Source: Ichthyophthirius multifiliis (lineage: Eukaryota > Ciliophora > Oligohymenophorea > Hymenostomatida). From it: a stretch of DNA of 64,000 bases. Positions 24,312 through 36,666 of the stretch are shown piece after piece. The position numbers and the translations under genes were made by a program. The stretch spans positions 1-64,000 of the forward strand of contig NW_004086446.1 of assembly GCF_000220395.1 (NCBI RefSeq), written 5' to 3'. Within the stretch, counting starts at the first letter, position 1, and every line of letters starts with the position of its first letter. Below the pieces are notes generated by a model, which saw only the letters and a program-made list of their open reading frames with translations, had not been told where the DNA came from and made no database searches.

Positions 24312-27300
24312 ATGTACAATTCCAAAACTAACCAACGCTTAAAAAAGAACTAAAAAAAGAATATCAATAATCAAAAGAAGAACTTGAATAAATTTGGAAA
24401 AGGTTAGCTTCTCCAACTAAATCTTTAAATTTACGTAAAGATGCCATATATAAATCAAAAGAAGAACAAACGAAAAATGAAGAAAAACATTCGAGGTAAA
24501 ATAAATATTTAGAAAATAAAAAAAACAAAAATAAAGAGTATTAGATAATCATCATGGAAAAATCCATTTAAAATCCTGGATTTCACCAGGAATATAACCT
24601 AAATAAAAATACGAAAATGATGATTGTGGTCTAATAGCGAAATTCGGAGAAAAAACATTTGAGAATAAATTAAATTAATTCCGGTAATAAGTAGATGAAT
24701 TATCAAAAGATAAATTTAGAGAATTCTAAGAATTCTAAAAAGTCAGAGAAGGAGAAGCAATTATTACTATAGAATATTGGTTTTTTATATTAAAAATTAA
24801 ATATACATTTTAATTTATATTTGTTTAAAAATAAAGTACTAATTGTAAAGATCATTAAGGATCAACAAGGCATAATGAAGAATAATATTTATAAATAGCT
24901 TCAGATATAAAGAAGAATATATTAAAGCACTATCCCATAATAAAAGTATATTTAAAACCTTTAATAACCGAAGAAAATGAACGATCGTTAGAAAACTAAT
25001 ACGCAAGGAAAAGATTAGGAGCTTTAGAAGTCTAAATAGCAATAAATACAAATGGTTAAATCAAGAAAAGCCTTCTTTTTTCAAAACTACAACACAAAAA
25101 ATGGCCTTAATAGGATAAAATTCTTAACAAAATAAGAGATTATATGCAAAAATGCACTTTTAAAATTTAAATATCTCTCGAATAATTTGATCCTGCTGAA
25201 TTACTCAATTCATAAGAAAACAAAATAAAAACTGCAGACAATAAAATCTATAATATTAATGTTATTTTAAGACCTTATAGAAAACCTTTAAATACACAAT
25301 CTAATAATAATAATTATTATAGTTAAAAATCATGTAAAAAATTCAAAAAAATATTATATATATTTTTAAATAAAATTATATATACAGTTACCTTGTAAGG
25401 AGAAAATTTCAATAAAAGTAGACCTATTTCAGCCTTTTAATAATAAGAATTTAATAATAGTGTATCTAGACCTGTTAGTGCACTAACTAGCAGTTAATAG
25501 AAGCCAAAAATAAAAAACATGGAGATAATAAATAGGAAAAAGGAATTATATTGTAAGAAAAAAGCAATACTGAAGGACTTGTTGTATTTGAAAATTTAGC
25601 ATTTGATACATACATATTAGAAATTAAAGAAAATAATAATTATAAAGGGCATATATAAAAAATAGATATTTTCTAAAAAGCTTAAGAAGGAAATTATATA
25701 GAGTTTATTATTTTATAACCTGTAGAAATAACATTTGCAAGAATAATTAGCTAATATGAAGAAAACATAGAATAAGGAGGTTATTAACAAAAATCTTATT
25801 AAAATATGTCTAATGCTAATATAACTATTATTTAATATAATTATGAAGATTAATTAATTTAAGAAGGTATTTTTTATAACAAAAAACATAAAAAAAGTAA
25901 TGTTATATTTTATTTTTTGTTGTAGAAATGTTATAAGATATCATAAACAATGGTGTATATGAAACTAATTTAACCCCAGGCAAATATAAAATTATCGTTT
26001 AAAAATTCGGATTTACTGAAGTGGATATGGATTACGTATTCAAATTTGGAAATTAAGAATTAAAGCTTCCTCTTGCTTAAAAACTTTAAGTTTCTGAAGA
26101 AGAAAAGCTTAAAAATACATACAAAAATAATTCAATTAATTAAGAAAGTGTATAAAAAAATAGAGTTAGACCAACTTCAGGGAGACCTTAAAGTTCAAAT
26201 AGTTAATAAGGCGGATAAAAAAATACTAACGAGTAAAAAAATATGCCTGTAAGACCTTCTTCAGCTAATAAAATTTTGAATATTTAAGTTTATGAAGCTG
26301 GAAATTTCTAATAAGTAATCTAAAACTGTTCTATTAAAGTATTTTTTTATTTTAATATTTTAAAACAAATAAAATTCAATTAAAGATTATTGATAAAAGA
26401 AGATAAATAGTAGAAAAAATCACTGATGAATACGGATTCTGCAGTGTAATTTTAGATGGATTTTTCGAAGGAATTCTAGAAATAAAACATGAAAGTAAAA
26501 AATATGTAATATATATTTATTAATTAAAAAAAAGATTATATGAAAATTGTCGAAGAATATGGACACAATAAAATGGATTTAAATAAAATGACTGAACTAT
26601 CTTTTCCATTAATAAGAAAGCCAGAAACTGATAATGAAGTAAATATATTAGTACTTACTGATACTGATAAATAAATATTAAATATGAATGTTATAAATCC
26701 TAAAAACGAAATAATCTAAAATACAAAAGGCGAAGTTTTAATTGAACCAAATGCAGAACAATGTAGTATTTTGATTAAGATTAATAAAATAAAATGTATG
26801 AAATAAAAAAATATCTATAAATTAAATTTTATTTCTAAAAACAAAAAGAATAAAATGGAATTTATAGAATTTTTGCAAATGTAAATGATATAGATTATTT
26901 AAGTCCTTCTTCTGTAAAGCTTTATATTATTACTCAAAAGAATATGCATTTTGTTGAAGTTCCTAAAACTCATCCATTAGGACTTTCGAAAAATATTTAT
27001 TGGGATATAGGAGTAGTATGTGGTAATTTAATTCACTTTAAAAAAAAGTATTTTATTTTTTTTATTAAAATAAGCACCAACTGGAGATTTTATAGAAATA
27101 AATGCTTGCACTTCTTAGGAAATTAAAAAAGATATGTATTTATATTAATATAAAAAACTTATTGATTTCCTTTATAATTCAAAACAAATTGATACTAAGT
27201 CAATTTTAGGTTTTTTTATTTTAATTATATTTTATTATTTTTATTTTTTTAGGATTTAATAAGTCTGATAAAGATAACGATGTACTTTAAATATAAGGCG

Positions 27301-27521
27301 ATACTTTTGTAAAAAAAGAAAAAATAGAGTAAAGCTTAGAAAAATATATTGATAAAAATGCTAAAGGAATTGAACATTTAATTAATTCAGCTTTAAATAC
27401 TAACGGATTATATAGTTATAATAAGCTTAAAGCTAAACTTGATAGTATTAAATATCCAGTTAACTTTGGAAACTTAGATTAATTACATGAAGAAGAAGAC
27501 GAAGAGGATGAAATGTTATGA
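24312..27521 (+). CDS. Large protein with SelW/Rdx thioredoxin-like domain
   Basis: About 934 residues in nine exons; introns at 24780-24836, 25334-25387, 25867-25925, 26339-26385, 26495-26534, 26796-26848, 27020-27074 and 27210-27252. After a charged N-terminus comes an Rdx-like fold: IEYCTNCKDHQGSTRHNEEQ with a CxxC pair split by intron 1, then RLGALEVQIAIN and LLFSKLQHKKWP, which resemble the SelW/MIEN1 redox fold (Cys, no Sec). A long C-terminus has repeated beta-type regions like LVVFENLAFDTYILEI, Ser/Pro linkers (RPISAF, RPTSGRP, RPSSANK) and an acidic tail before TGA 27519-27521. One-base homopolymer deficits are needed near 24336, 24616 and 25512. Members seem ciliate- or flagellate-associated; function unknown. 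The ATG at 24312 starts MYNSKTNQR. Confidence 0.7.
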
Positions 27522-27700
27522 GAAAAAATTAGAAATAGTTAAAAAAAAATATTAATATTTATATCCAAAAAAAAAATATTTCCATAAAAGATAATAAATT
27601 AAAAAAAATTACTAATTTTATTGAAAAATAAAATATATTTTATTTTTTTATATGAAAAAAATAAAAAATAATAATAATAATACTATAATATTTTTATTTT

Positions 27701-28618
27701 TCAATTTAATAAAGGATGATCTAATCCTTTAGCGTCCCAAACTCCAGTTTTATCAAAATATAAAAATTCATTTGTAATTTTATCCCTAAAAATCAAATGG
27801 TTATCAACTCCATGTCCACCAATAGCCCATAAATAATTTTCTTTTCGAAAAAAAAAAAAAAAAATTAATAAAAAAAAATATTGAATTAAAAAAAACCTTC
27901 TTTTTCTACACTTTCAAAAGGAACATATTCCAAATCTTAAATTCGGTGTAATTTACTATATAAAATTCCGAAAGATCCAACTCTTTAAATACTAACCATT
28001 TCTAAATGGGGTAATATGTCCATTCTTATAACTAATCTTCTGGAAGCCTCATAAATAAAAGCCTTTTATTTATAAACAAGTATTGCATATTTATTATAAA
28101 AAAAAAAATTACATTAGCACATAATATATATGTTGGTATAGCAAAAAATAATGAAAATAATGGATACGTAAATCCTAATGCTACAATTGGCAAAACAATA
28201 CCTTCTGCGCCACGAAAAACTCTATAAGTATTACCAAGTTTTTAAGCATGATAAACAAAAACACTATTATCTAATATTTTTGGAGGCACAAAATAATCTG
28301 ATATTGATTATGCTTTAATATTATCAAAATTATTTGAAATAAAACTTAAGAAAAATTTTGATTTGAAACTTTTAATATGTATTATATTTTATTAAAATTT
28401 CTATAATTTATAATTATTTACAATGGTAATGTTGATGTTAAAGATGAAAACTAATATGTTTTTTCTTTTATTACTGGTTGTACATTTACTTCTCCTTAAC
28501 TTCTATCATAATCATCATCAGTTACTTCATTTTAGAATTTGTAACGAATATCTTTACCTCCAAAAAAATATTTTGGAATGTTCTTTATAAGGAATATTTA
28601 GGATTAACGATGAATCAT
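27701..28618 (-). CDS. Probable mitochondrial protein with two membrane helices
   Basis: Three exons with introns 28369-28421 and 27841-27896; about 269 residues. It starts MIHRQSQIFLIKNIPKYF, a basic, hydroxyl/hydrophobic leader without acidic residues, like a mitochondrial presequence. After a polar stretch, YRVFRGAEGIVLPIVALGFTY begins a hydrophobic hairpin (LPIVALGFTYPLFSLFFAIPTYILCANVIFF), then a soluble matrix-like C-terminal domain (RRLVIRMDILPHLEMV, GHGVDNHLIFRD) ends at TGA 27701. The TM-hairpin-plus-soluble-domain layout recalls TMEM70/TMEM186-type assembly factors, but this is only a topological similarity. One T seems missing in the 11-base T run near 28100. Confidence 0.68.
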
Positions 28619-29058
28619 TAATTATTTTAAAAATATTATTATAATTAAATAATATATATTATTTTTATTTTCTTTTTTTTATTTTTTATATTTTATATTT
28701 TATTTTAGAAAAAAAAAATATTATCTTAGATATTTTATTGTTCTTAATAATTAAACAAATTTACATTAATATAATTTAAAAAAATATATTAAAACTATAA
28801 AAATTATTTAAATCCAAAGAATATTATATTTTTATTTATATATATATAAAAAAAATATATGTAATATATAAATTTTATGTATACAATTATGAAAATTATA
28901 ATATAAATATATAAATATATAAATATATATATATATTTTATTTTTTTATAATTTTTTCTTTTATTTTTTTAATAATAATTTTTTAATAAAAATAAAATTA
29001 TTATAATTATTTAAATCTTTAAATTTTTAAAAAATAATAAATATTTATAAATATGTAA
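28619..29058. other. Intergenic spacer
   Basis: A/T-rich DNA with short TA repeats around 28895-28935. The genes on both sides are on the minus strand, so it holds the mitochondrial-type gene's promoter. No coding sequence seen. Confidence 0.5.
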
Positions 29059-29957
29059 TCATGCTATTTTTTTTACTAAACTAGTATTTTTTTTAACATA
29101 TTCGTATAAGCTTGGGTTTTAATTTTCTAAAATATTAAAAGAGTCTTTAATTCTTCGCTAAACAACTATTAATTTTGATTTTAAAATATTATATCTGAAA
29201 ATAATGCTTTTTTATATTTATTCTTGACTTTAAGTATTGAATTCTAATCTTATCAATTCAATTGTCTTATATTCTGTTGTTTAATTTATACACAAGTTTC
29301 CATTTAATTCTCTATTAATTTCAAAATATAAAAATTATCTTTTTTATTTTAAAAATTATATTTTAATAATTAAATCGCATTTTTTTGTACTAATTAGGTT
29401 ATTTTAAACAACTTTAAAACATTTTTATTAAAGAAGTTGACAATTAATCATAATCTATATTAAGGTTTTATTTTTTTTTAATTTTAAAAATGATTATTCA
29501 TTTGCTTCAAACACAAAATTAAAAAAAAGATCAGATTCTGTTGTTAATTCTATTTTTACATTTTCAACTTTATTTGCTGAAGACTTTTTTAAATTTTATT
29601 TTATTTTATATTTATTTTTATTTTATATCTTTAAAATACTTTTTAGACTAATTTTATTTAAACTGGTTCTTAATTTACAGTTTCATTGATATCTATTCCT
29701 TCTAATAATCTAATTAAAAATATTATGAATATTTTATATTTTAATTCAAATATATATTACTTAATTTTTATCGGCAAAACCTAATAGTATAATATTTTTT
29801 ATCCATTTTCTTTTTTTTAAAAAAAAAATAATTAAAATTAAATTTAATAAAATCATAATATTAATAATTTACCAACAAAAGGATCTAACTAGTCATAAGA
29901 AGGATAATTTTTATTAAAAGCCTATACTGTATAAAAAGATAAATCTTAATTTTACAT
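29059..29957 (-). CDS. SAS-6-like centriole/basal-body protein, short form
   Basis: Four exons (introns 29810-29872, 29710-29760, 29584-29639) from ATG 29957 to TGA 29059, about 243 residues. After a short leader come ILYYQVLPIKIK, VENVKIELTTESDLFFNF and EANEQSFLKLKKNKTL, which align in order with the SAS-6 N-terminal head (xYxxxVPLxVK, R/KxELTDExDLFFLY, SEEDFxxLKxxQxLLVDF). SAS-6 forms the ninefold cartwheel of basal bodies, so the role fits a ciliate. In the middle of exon 4 the best match moves through the other two frames (for example YDQLSTSLIKMFQSCL) and back, implying three one-base deficits that cancel. The long coiled coil of classical SAS-6 is missing; only about 60 residues follow the head. 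Confidence 0.62.
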
Positions 29958-30083
29958 TTAAATTTATATTTTGTTATAATTTTTTTTAATACTTTTATAA
30001 TTTAAAAAAAAATTAAATAAAATATTTATTTTCAATAATTTATATTTGCTTATATTTAAATAAAAATTATATATAATTTAAAT

Positions 30084-30920
30084 TCAACAAAAAGTTTTAA
30101 AGTATTCATATATTTTGAAGTTTTTATTTAATAAAAAGCTTAATTATTTATTTCAATTGAATTAATTAATATTTTAAAATATAAATTTTTTAATGATTAT
30201 TTTAAAAGCACTTAAATTTTTTATGATATAGAACTTTTTAAAAATATTTCAAATTAGCATTTAATATAGTTCTTTTATTATTAATTTGAGATTATAAAAT
30301 CTTAGTTTATTAATTTAAAATTTTAACTTACGTAATTAATATTAATCTAATTTGTTTTTAGAATTAAATCTAATAATATTTAATTTTAAAATTTTATATT
30401 TTGATTAATAATCATTATCAATAAACTAATTATTTTTAGTAAGAATTATATTTTAGATTTTAGTTTTATTAACAATTTTGTTTATTATATTTTATGTTCT
30501 TAAATTTATGAAAGTTTTATTTTATTTAATAAAACTATATTGCTTTATATTTAATTGCTTATATTAGAATTTTACCATAATATATTTAAATATATACTTT
30601 TTAAACTTACGTTTTTAAAAAAGTTTGCTGTTTAAATGATTATTATTTTTAATTTTATTAAGAATACATTACAATATATAATTCATAATTTTTATTTAAT
30701 ATTCTTAATATTTTTGTTTCTTTAATAAAGCTTAATTAAGTAAAAACTCTATTTAATATTATATATATTCCTTCTTCATAATTAAGTATTTTTTATTTAT
30801 TTTAAAAAATATTATTTTCATTTAATGTTATTTATATTTATTATTTAAAAATAGATTAAGATTATATATATATATTTTAATTGAATTATTTTTATATTAT
30901 TATTTCATTTTTTTTCAATA
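30084..30920 (-). CDS. Hypothetical protein, incompletely resolved
   Basis: Reading the minus strand gives coding-like segments in sequence: ILNYEEGIYIILNRVFTQ, FIKETKILRILNKNYELY, FINLRTQNIINKIVNKTK, then a C-terminal piece ending KTSKYMNTLKTFC and TGA at 30084. Canonical GTAAG donors appear around 30606-30610 and near 30335, indicating introns, but the exact junctions and the start are not resolved. No domain is recognised. Composition (N, K, I, Q, charged) is unlike the surrounding pure A/T spacer, which is why I call it coding. It could also be the upstream part of a longer minus-strand gene. Confidence 0.4.
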
Positions 30921-31213
30921 ATAATAATTATAATATTTTTTTTTTTCGTAGTTAAAAAAAGTATATGCATTTTATTCACAATATTTTAATTAAATTAAAT
31001 AAATATAAAATAAAAAAAAATTAAAATTATTGTAAATTGATTTTAATATTATTAATTTAAATATAATAAAAAAATTTATCGAATAATTTTTATTTTTTAT
31101 ATTCAAAAAATTTATAATAATATTATATATAAATAAATCTATATTTATTAATAAAACTATATTAAATATATTAAACATATAAAATCTTTTATAAATATAT
31201 AAAAAATAAATAT
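30921..31213. other. Intergenic spacer
   Basis: A/T-rich sequence with poly-T and poly-A tracts; nothing recognisable. Confidence 0.5.
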
Positions 31214-31585
31214 TCAATTTGTGAAATTATTTCCATCATTATTATTATTGTTGTCTTCATTATTATTTATTCTTTATTTTTAATTAATATTTTTTTTTTT
31301 TTTATTGATAAAAGAATTCAATAATGCATATAATAATGCCATTCCAACAATAACAAAGACTGTATTTACTATGCTATTTTCAAATGAAGGTGTTTCTCTT
31401 CCCATCATTAAGTTTTCTAATTTAATTTTTTTAAAAATTTAAAAATTTATATTTTGTTTCAATTTACCATTTTATTCAATACATCCGTTTTCATTACAAC
31501 TATTATCAGTGTTTGCTTAACCAAGTAATAATCTTATCAATTATTATGCATTGTTAATTACATAGTTGCAATTGTCAAAATCCAT
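31214..31585 (-). CDS. SMIM14-like small membrane protein
   Basis: Two exons, 31585-31468 and 31416-31214, with an intron at 31417-31467; 106 residues. The N-terminal part, DFDNCNYVINNAQQLIRLLL followed by a spaced pair of cysteines in NSCNENGC, matches the Cys...Cys / RRLINLLRQ...C..C pattern of SMIM14. A single membrane helix follows (NTVFVIVGMALLYALLNSF), then KKKK and an Asn/Asp-rich cytosolic tail ending at TGA 31214. SMIM14 in animals is an ER membrane protein of unclear function. Such a gene is too short for most gene finders. Start and splice sites keep frame exactly, so the structure is well supported. Confidence 0.72.
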
Positions 31586-31912
31586 TATTATTAATTTTTT
31601 ATTTTTATTAATTTATTTTTTGTTTTTAGTTAATTTAAATTTTTTTATTTTTTCTCTATAATAATTATTTTTTCTTTATAATAACAATTTTTTCTTTTAT
31701 TTATAAATATAATACGTAAAAAAATAAAAAAAGTATAAACAATACTATATTTTATATTTTGAATTTTGTTCAAATAAATATATAGATTAAATTATATTCT
31801 TTTGATAAATTTAATAGGAACACACAAATAAAATTATATAATTATTTATAAAGTATAAAATAGAATAAAAAAATTACTTTCTTTTTTTTCTATCTTGAGA
31901 ATTAAAATTTTT
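31586..31912. other. Short intergenic region
   Basis: About 330 bp between two minus-strand genes. No gene was seen. Confidence 0.5.
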
Positions 31913-32232
31913 TCATTATTATAAATTTTAAAAATTATTTTAATTTTATTTTTTACTAAAAACTCCATCAAAATTAATAGAATTTAATTTAATCTAAACC
32001 TAAATAATAAGAAATATATATAATATTTATATATATTAATTACAAATCCTTTCTAATTATTGCTATTTTAGGAGTAAATATTAGGTAAATTTTATATTTT
32101 TTCAATATTTTAGAGTAAAATATCACTTCTTTCATCAATTATAACCTCCTTTATTAAATTATATATATAAAAAAATATATATAATATAAAAAATAAAAAT
32201 ATAAAATATAAAATTAAAATATTTATATAATA

Positions 32233-32264
<32 letters not shown>

Positions 32265-35200
32265 TATTTTTTATATATACCCTTCCATCTAAATATAATA
32301 ATCCTGGTAATTTTCTTAAAACAGCCTCTCTATAACCAGGTCTTCTTGAAAGAGCATTTCCATTTAGTTCCAACTCTTTTAAATATTAAAGTTCAGTCAG
32401 TTTATCAATATCTGGAATATCATTTATTCTATTAGAATTAGCAAACAAATGCTAAAGTTTTTATAATCTTTAAATATGGTTAAAATTTTTGAGTCCATTA
32501 TCATCGATTTTTAGGCATTTAATTGGGTTTTACCCTATAAAAGATTAAGGATCAAATTATCTTACTTTATTATGGTTTATATCTAATTCTTTTAAAGATT
32601 TAAGCTATTCAAGATACTCGATTCTAAATATTTCATTACTATAAGCCTTTAGTATTTTAAGTTCTTTTAAATTAGAATATTATAAACCATTGAAATCTTT
32701 CAATTAATTATTACTAATATCTAGAATTTCCAAATTAGGACATCCATTTAAACATTTTTATACTGAAGAATCTTAACTTGCAAATAGGCTTTCAATTTTG
32801 TTTGAATTTAATATAAGAATTTTTAAATTAGGCAAATATCCAATCATTCTTGTTGACTAAAAAAGATTTGCAGATAAATTTAATTCAGTTATATTAGGAA
32901 AGCATGAAGAATTAAATACATCATCAAAATCCTTCAATTTACAATTTGATAAATCTAACTCTAATATTTCCTATGGATGTTATCCACCCAAACGAGACTA
33001 TAATATTTCTTCTGTAAGTCTTCCTGTGAACAAATCTTTTGCAAGCTATTATTCTGATGCTTCTATAGATATTCCATCTAAAACCTATGTTTACAAAATA
33101 CAAATTTTATATATTTTAATTAATAAAATAAATTATTATATATTTTAATAAATAAAATAAATATATATAACTTTAAGTTTTTTTATCACAAACAAAGTAT
33201 ATATTCTATAATTAGGGTCTCTAGAGAAAGGATTTCCTGATAAATCTAGAATTATAAGCTTTTAAAGTTATTTTAAATTCACTATTTCTTTAGATTCCAC
33301 AATTCGATTGTTTCCTAAATATAATTCCATAAGATTTTTCAATTCAGGGAATTCTTCAAGGCTTTCAATATAATTATCTTCTAAAGAAAGTTACATAAGA
33401 TTTGATAAATGAGATATTCCGTTTAGTTCTTGAATTTTATTCTTACCTAATTCCATTTTTTTCAAATAAATTAAATTCTCTAAACCAAAAATATGAGATA
33501 TTTTATTTTTTTCGAAGTTTATTTCTTCTAAAAGTTTACAATTTTATAACCCTTCAATTCTTTCAATTAAATTATGACTAAAATTAGCTTATCTTAAGTT
33601 TATTAAACATTAAAGGCCCTTTATACCTCTAATTTTTAAGTGAGAAAGATTTATTATTTCTATTGATTCTTTCCAATTAGTTTCTAATTAATTCAAACTT
33701 TTACTTTACATTATTTTTCCATATTATTATATCATTTCATTTGTTATTTCTAAAATTATTTTTTCTTTATTTTTTTGAAGAATTTCTTTGCTATTAATTA
33801 TTTAAAAAAAAAAAAAATTAAAAAAAAATACTTAATTGGTTTATTATCTAAATATAATAAATTGGGTAAAAATCCAACAATTTAGTTAGCAATATCTTTT
33901 CCTTCAGTAAATGGGTTAAATATGACTTTTAAATTATCTAAATTACTATTTACTTATAAATTCTGGATATCTTTTAATTCTGAAATATCATTATGAGAAA
34001 TATCTAAAATTTCCAGATGTTTAAGAGCTATTAACCCCACAGAAATTTTCTAAATTTGGTTGTGATTTAAATCCAAATTAACAAGTAATGGATAATTTTC
34101 TAAATTTTTAATTTCCAAAATTTTATTATAAGAAAGAATCAAAGTATGTAAATTTGATAAATTATTAAAAACTTTAATTTCTTTTATTTTCATATTTGAA
34201 AGATTAGCAAAGTTGCCAAATACTTTTCTACTATTAATGATATTCTAAAAAATAAAATATATATTTAAAAAAGAAAAAAACAAATAAATAAAATTAACTT
34301 CCTCGTTCAAAGAAATTTCATTAGCTTCAGTTAAAATATTAGGATTAAGTTCATATAAGAAAGATCTAGAAAGACAAAATTTAAAATAATTAAGTAAAGG
34401 GATTTTTATTAAAGAAATATCAGCCCTATCAAGATCTTATGCTTTAATTTCTAGATTAGGGTGTTTAAGATCTTCTATATTTTCGAATTAATAATTATTA
34501 ATTTCTTCACAGAGTGCATTATAAATATTGTTAAGTTCATTTTTATAAACATGAAAATTTTTCGGAGAAATAAACTCATCATCTGGATTATCTAATACTC
34601 CTAAATTATTTGGCCCGAAATCCGCAATTTTATTTTAATTTTCAGTTTTAAGAATGTAATTATATTCCACAAGATACTCAGGTAAAACTAAATTATTATC
34701 AATAACAAACCATAATTTATGTTTATTATCATTTTCCTTAGTCCTAAATACCGCATTTTCCTCCTAAACCAACGTATTATCAATGGGATAGTTTTTAAAA
34801 ATATCTGAAGGCGCCTAATCATGGTCAAAAAAGGGCTATTTAGTATCCTAAACACTTTTTATCATTAATACTTTACAAATAAGTAACAATCCAGGGGGAA
34901 ACACATTAAAATTATGTTTAAATTTTTTTTTCATAAAGGCCTATTTTTATAAATTAGTAGCACTTTTTTTCAAAAAACTCATCAATCTCGCACTATCAGC
35001 CCCTAATATATTATTAACAAGTGGCGTATATCCACAAAGTCCTAATTATTTGCACTCAGAAAAAGGTCGAAACCCTTCTTCGATTACATGATATATTTCT
35101 TAAGGAGCGTTTGGGTCAATTCCATAAAACAGATACTCTAAATTTTTCTTATAATTAGAATTCGAAATATCTACTAAAGATTCCATTTTTTCCTCAAATT

Positions 35201-36666
35201 TATTTCTTAAAAACCTATTATGAATTCTCACTACTCTTTTTATTTATAAATCCTATATACCATATCCTATCATATCATCAGCATTAAATCTTGATTTTAT
35301 TAAATCTTCACAACTTATATACCACTTTTCGTTACTTTTTCCTTCTTCTAAACGAATATTGCCTCCTGTTTCTAACTCTGTTATTAATTTATGAATACAT
35401 AAAGATGAGTTCTCGTATAATTTTCTCTTCATTTCTTCGTATATTTGCTCTAAATTTCCTATTTCTTCTAGCTTTTCCGTTTTCATTGTTTAGTATTTTT
35501 ATATTTCTATGTCTTCCTTTAAATTATTAAATTAGCTTTGCAATTACCATAATTTCAATTAAATATTCGCTATATCTTCATTATAAGAGTCTAATTTTAT
35601 CTTCATAGCTTTTCTTATAAGCTTTCCTAAAGTAGAAAAGCTTCTCTACATAGTTTTAATTCTCATGTTATAATACATTTTTTTCTTCATAAACGTTGCT
35701 TCGGCGAAAGACTTAGCCTCTTCAGAAATAAAAAGAGTATCTAATTTTGTTATGTTTCTTAGATGATAAAGGACATAAGTCTTTTATTTAAAAAATATAA
35801 ATATATATATATTATATTATGTGTATTATTTTACTTAATAATTGCATAAATTGCATATGGGATTTTCTCCAAAATGTGGATCATAAAAGCTTAATTATTT
35901 TAAATTTGGTAAACGATTTAAGTTCAAAGCTTCCTTAAAAGAACAAATTTTATTACCTGAAATATTTAAATCATTCAAATTTTATAGTTTATCTAAATTT
36001 ATTCTTATGTCTTCTATTTAATTTCCTGCTATCCAAAGTTATTTTAACTATTATAAATTTTAAAGACCCTATAAAGAATCTATATTATTATTGCAAAGCC
36101 ATAAAACTTCTAAATTTTTCAAACTTTCTAAACTTTAAATTGTTCGAATTTAATTATTTGATAAATGCAATTATTTTAAATTAATGTTATTTTAAAGTCC
36201 AGATATTTTTTATAAATGATTTTCATTTAACCAAAGATTTTCTAATAATTTAAGTTCACTTAAACCCTTATTATTTATATTTATTTTTTTTGTTTTCTTT
36301 TCTTTTTTAATATACATTAAATTACTTCAATTTATTGTAAATTGACATTTATTAATGTTAATGATTTTAAATTTTTGAAATTTTGTACAACTAACATTCT
36401 ATCTAATTCTTCTAAAACCAACTCTATTTATTCAATTTTATCAGGATGTTACATTATTTTATCTGAAAAACCGTTCATAGTTTTCTAAAAGTATTAAATT
36501 AATTAATTAAAATATAATTATCATTTTAATTTAAAAAAAAATTAGATATAATGTTTATTTAAATTAACATTTATTTTACTATTAATTCTAATGCTTTTTA
36601 TGTTTCTTAAATTTATTGTGGTTTCTTAAAAACTGGATAAGGGTTATCAATATTTTTAACTTCCAT
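31913..36666 (-). CDS. LRRC9-like leucine-rich-repeat protein (1395 aa)
   Basis: Nine exons with introns 36485-36579, 36267-36325, 35781-35834, 34245-34298, 33791-33831, 33085-33171, 32149-32280 and 32000-32043. All nine join in frame and give 1396 codons, close to the size of vertebrate LRRC9. Four LRR blocks (for example LENLWLNENHLQKISGLQ; LHTLILSYNKILEIKNL; LMELYLGNNRIVE) are closed by YLDN/VLDG/YLDG caps as in LRRC9. Between the first and second blocks, roughly residues 395-530, is a globular part with IHNRFLRNKFEEKM, LEYLFYGIDP and VIEEGFRP that resembles the PARP-type ADP-ribosyltransferase fold but lacks an obvious full catalytic triad. LRRC9 is found mainly in ciliated organisms. It starts MEVKNIDNPYPVFKKPQ; stop TGA at 31913. 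Confidence 0.88.
32235..32262. repeat. TA microsatellite inside an LRRC9 intron
   Basis: A run of about 12 TA units lies in intron 7 of the LRRC9-like gene. Comparable TA runs sit in other introns of the window (12575-12605, 15098-15117), so they appear tolerated within introns. Confidence 0.75.

Noticed and set aside
30990-31217. Minus-strand 75-codon standard-code ORF
   Set aside because: Composition is pure I/N/F/Y from A/T sequence, with no motif or splice context.
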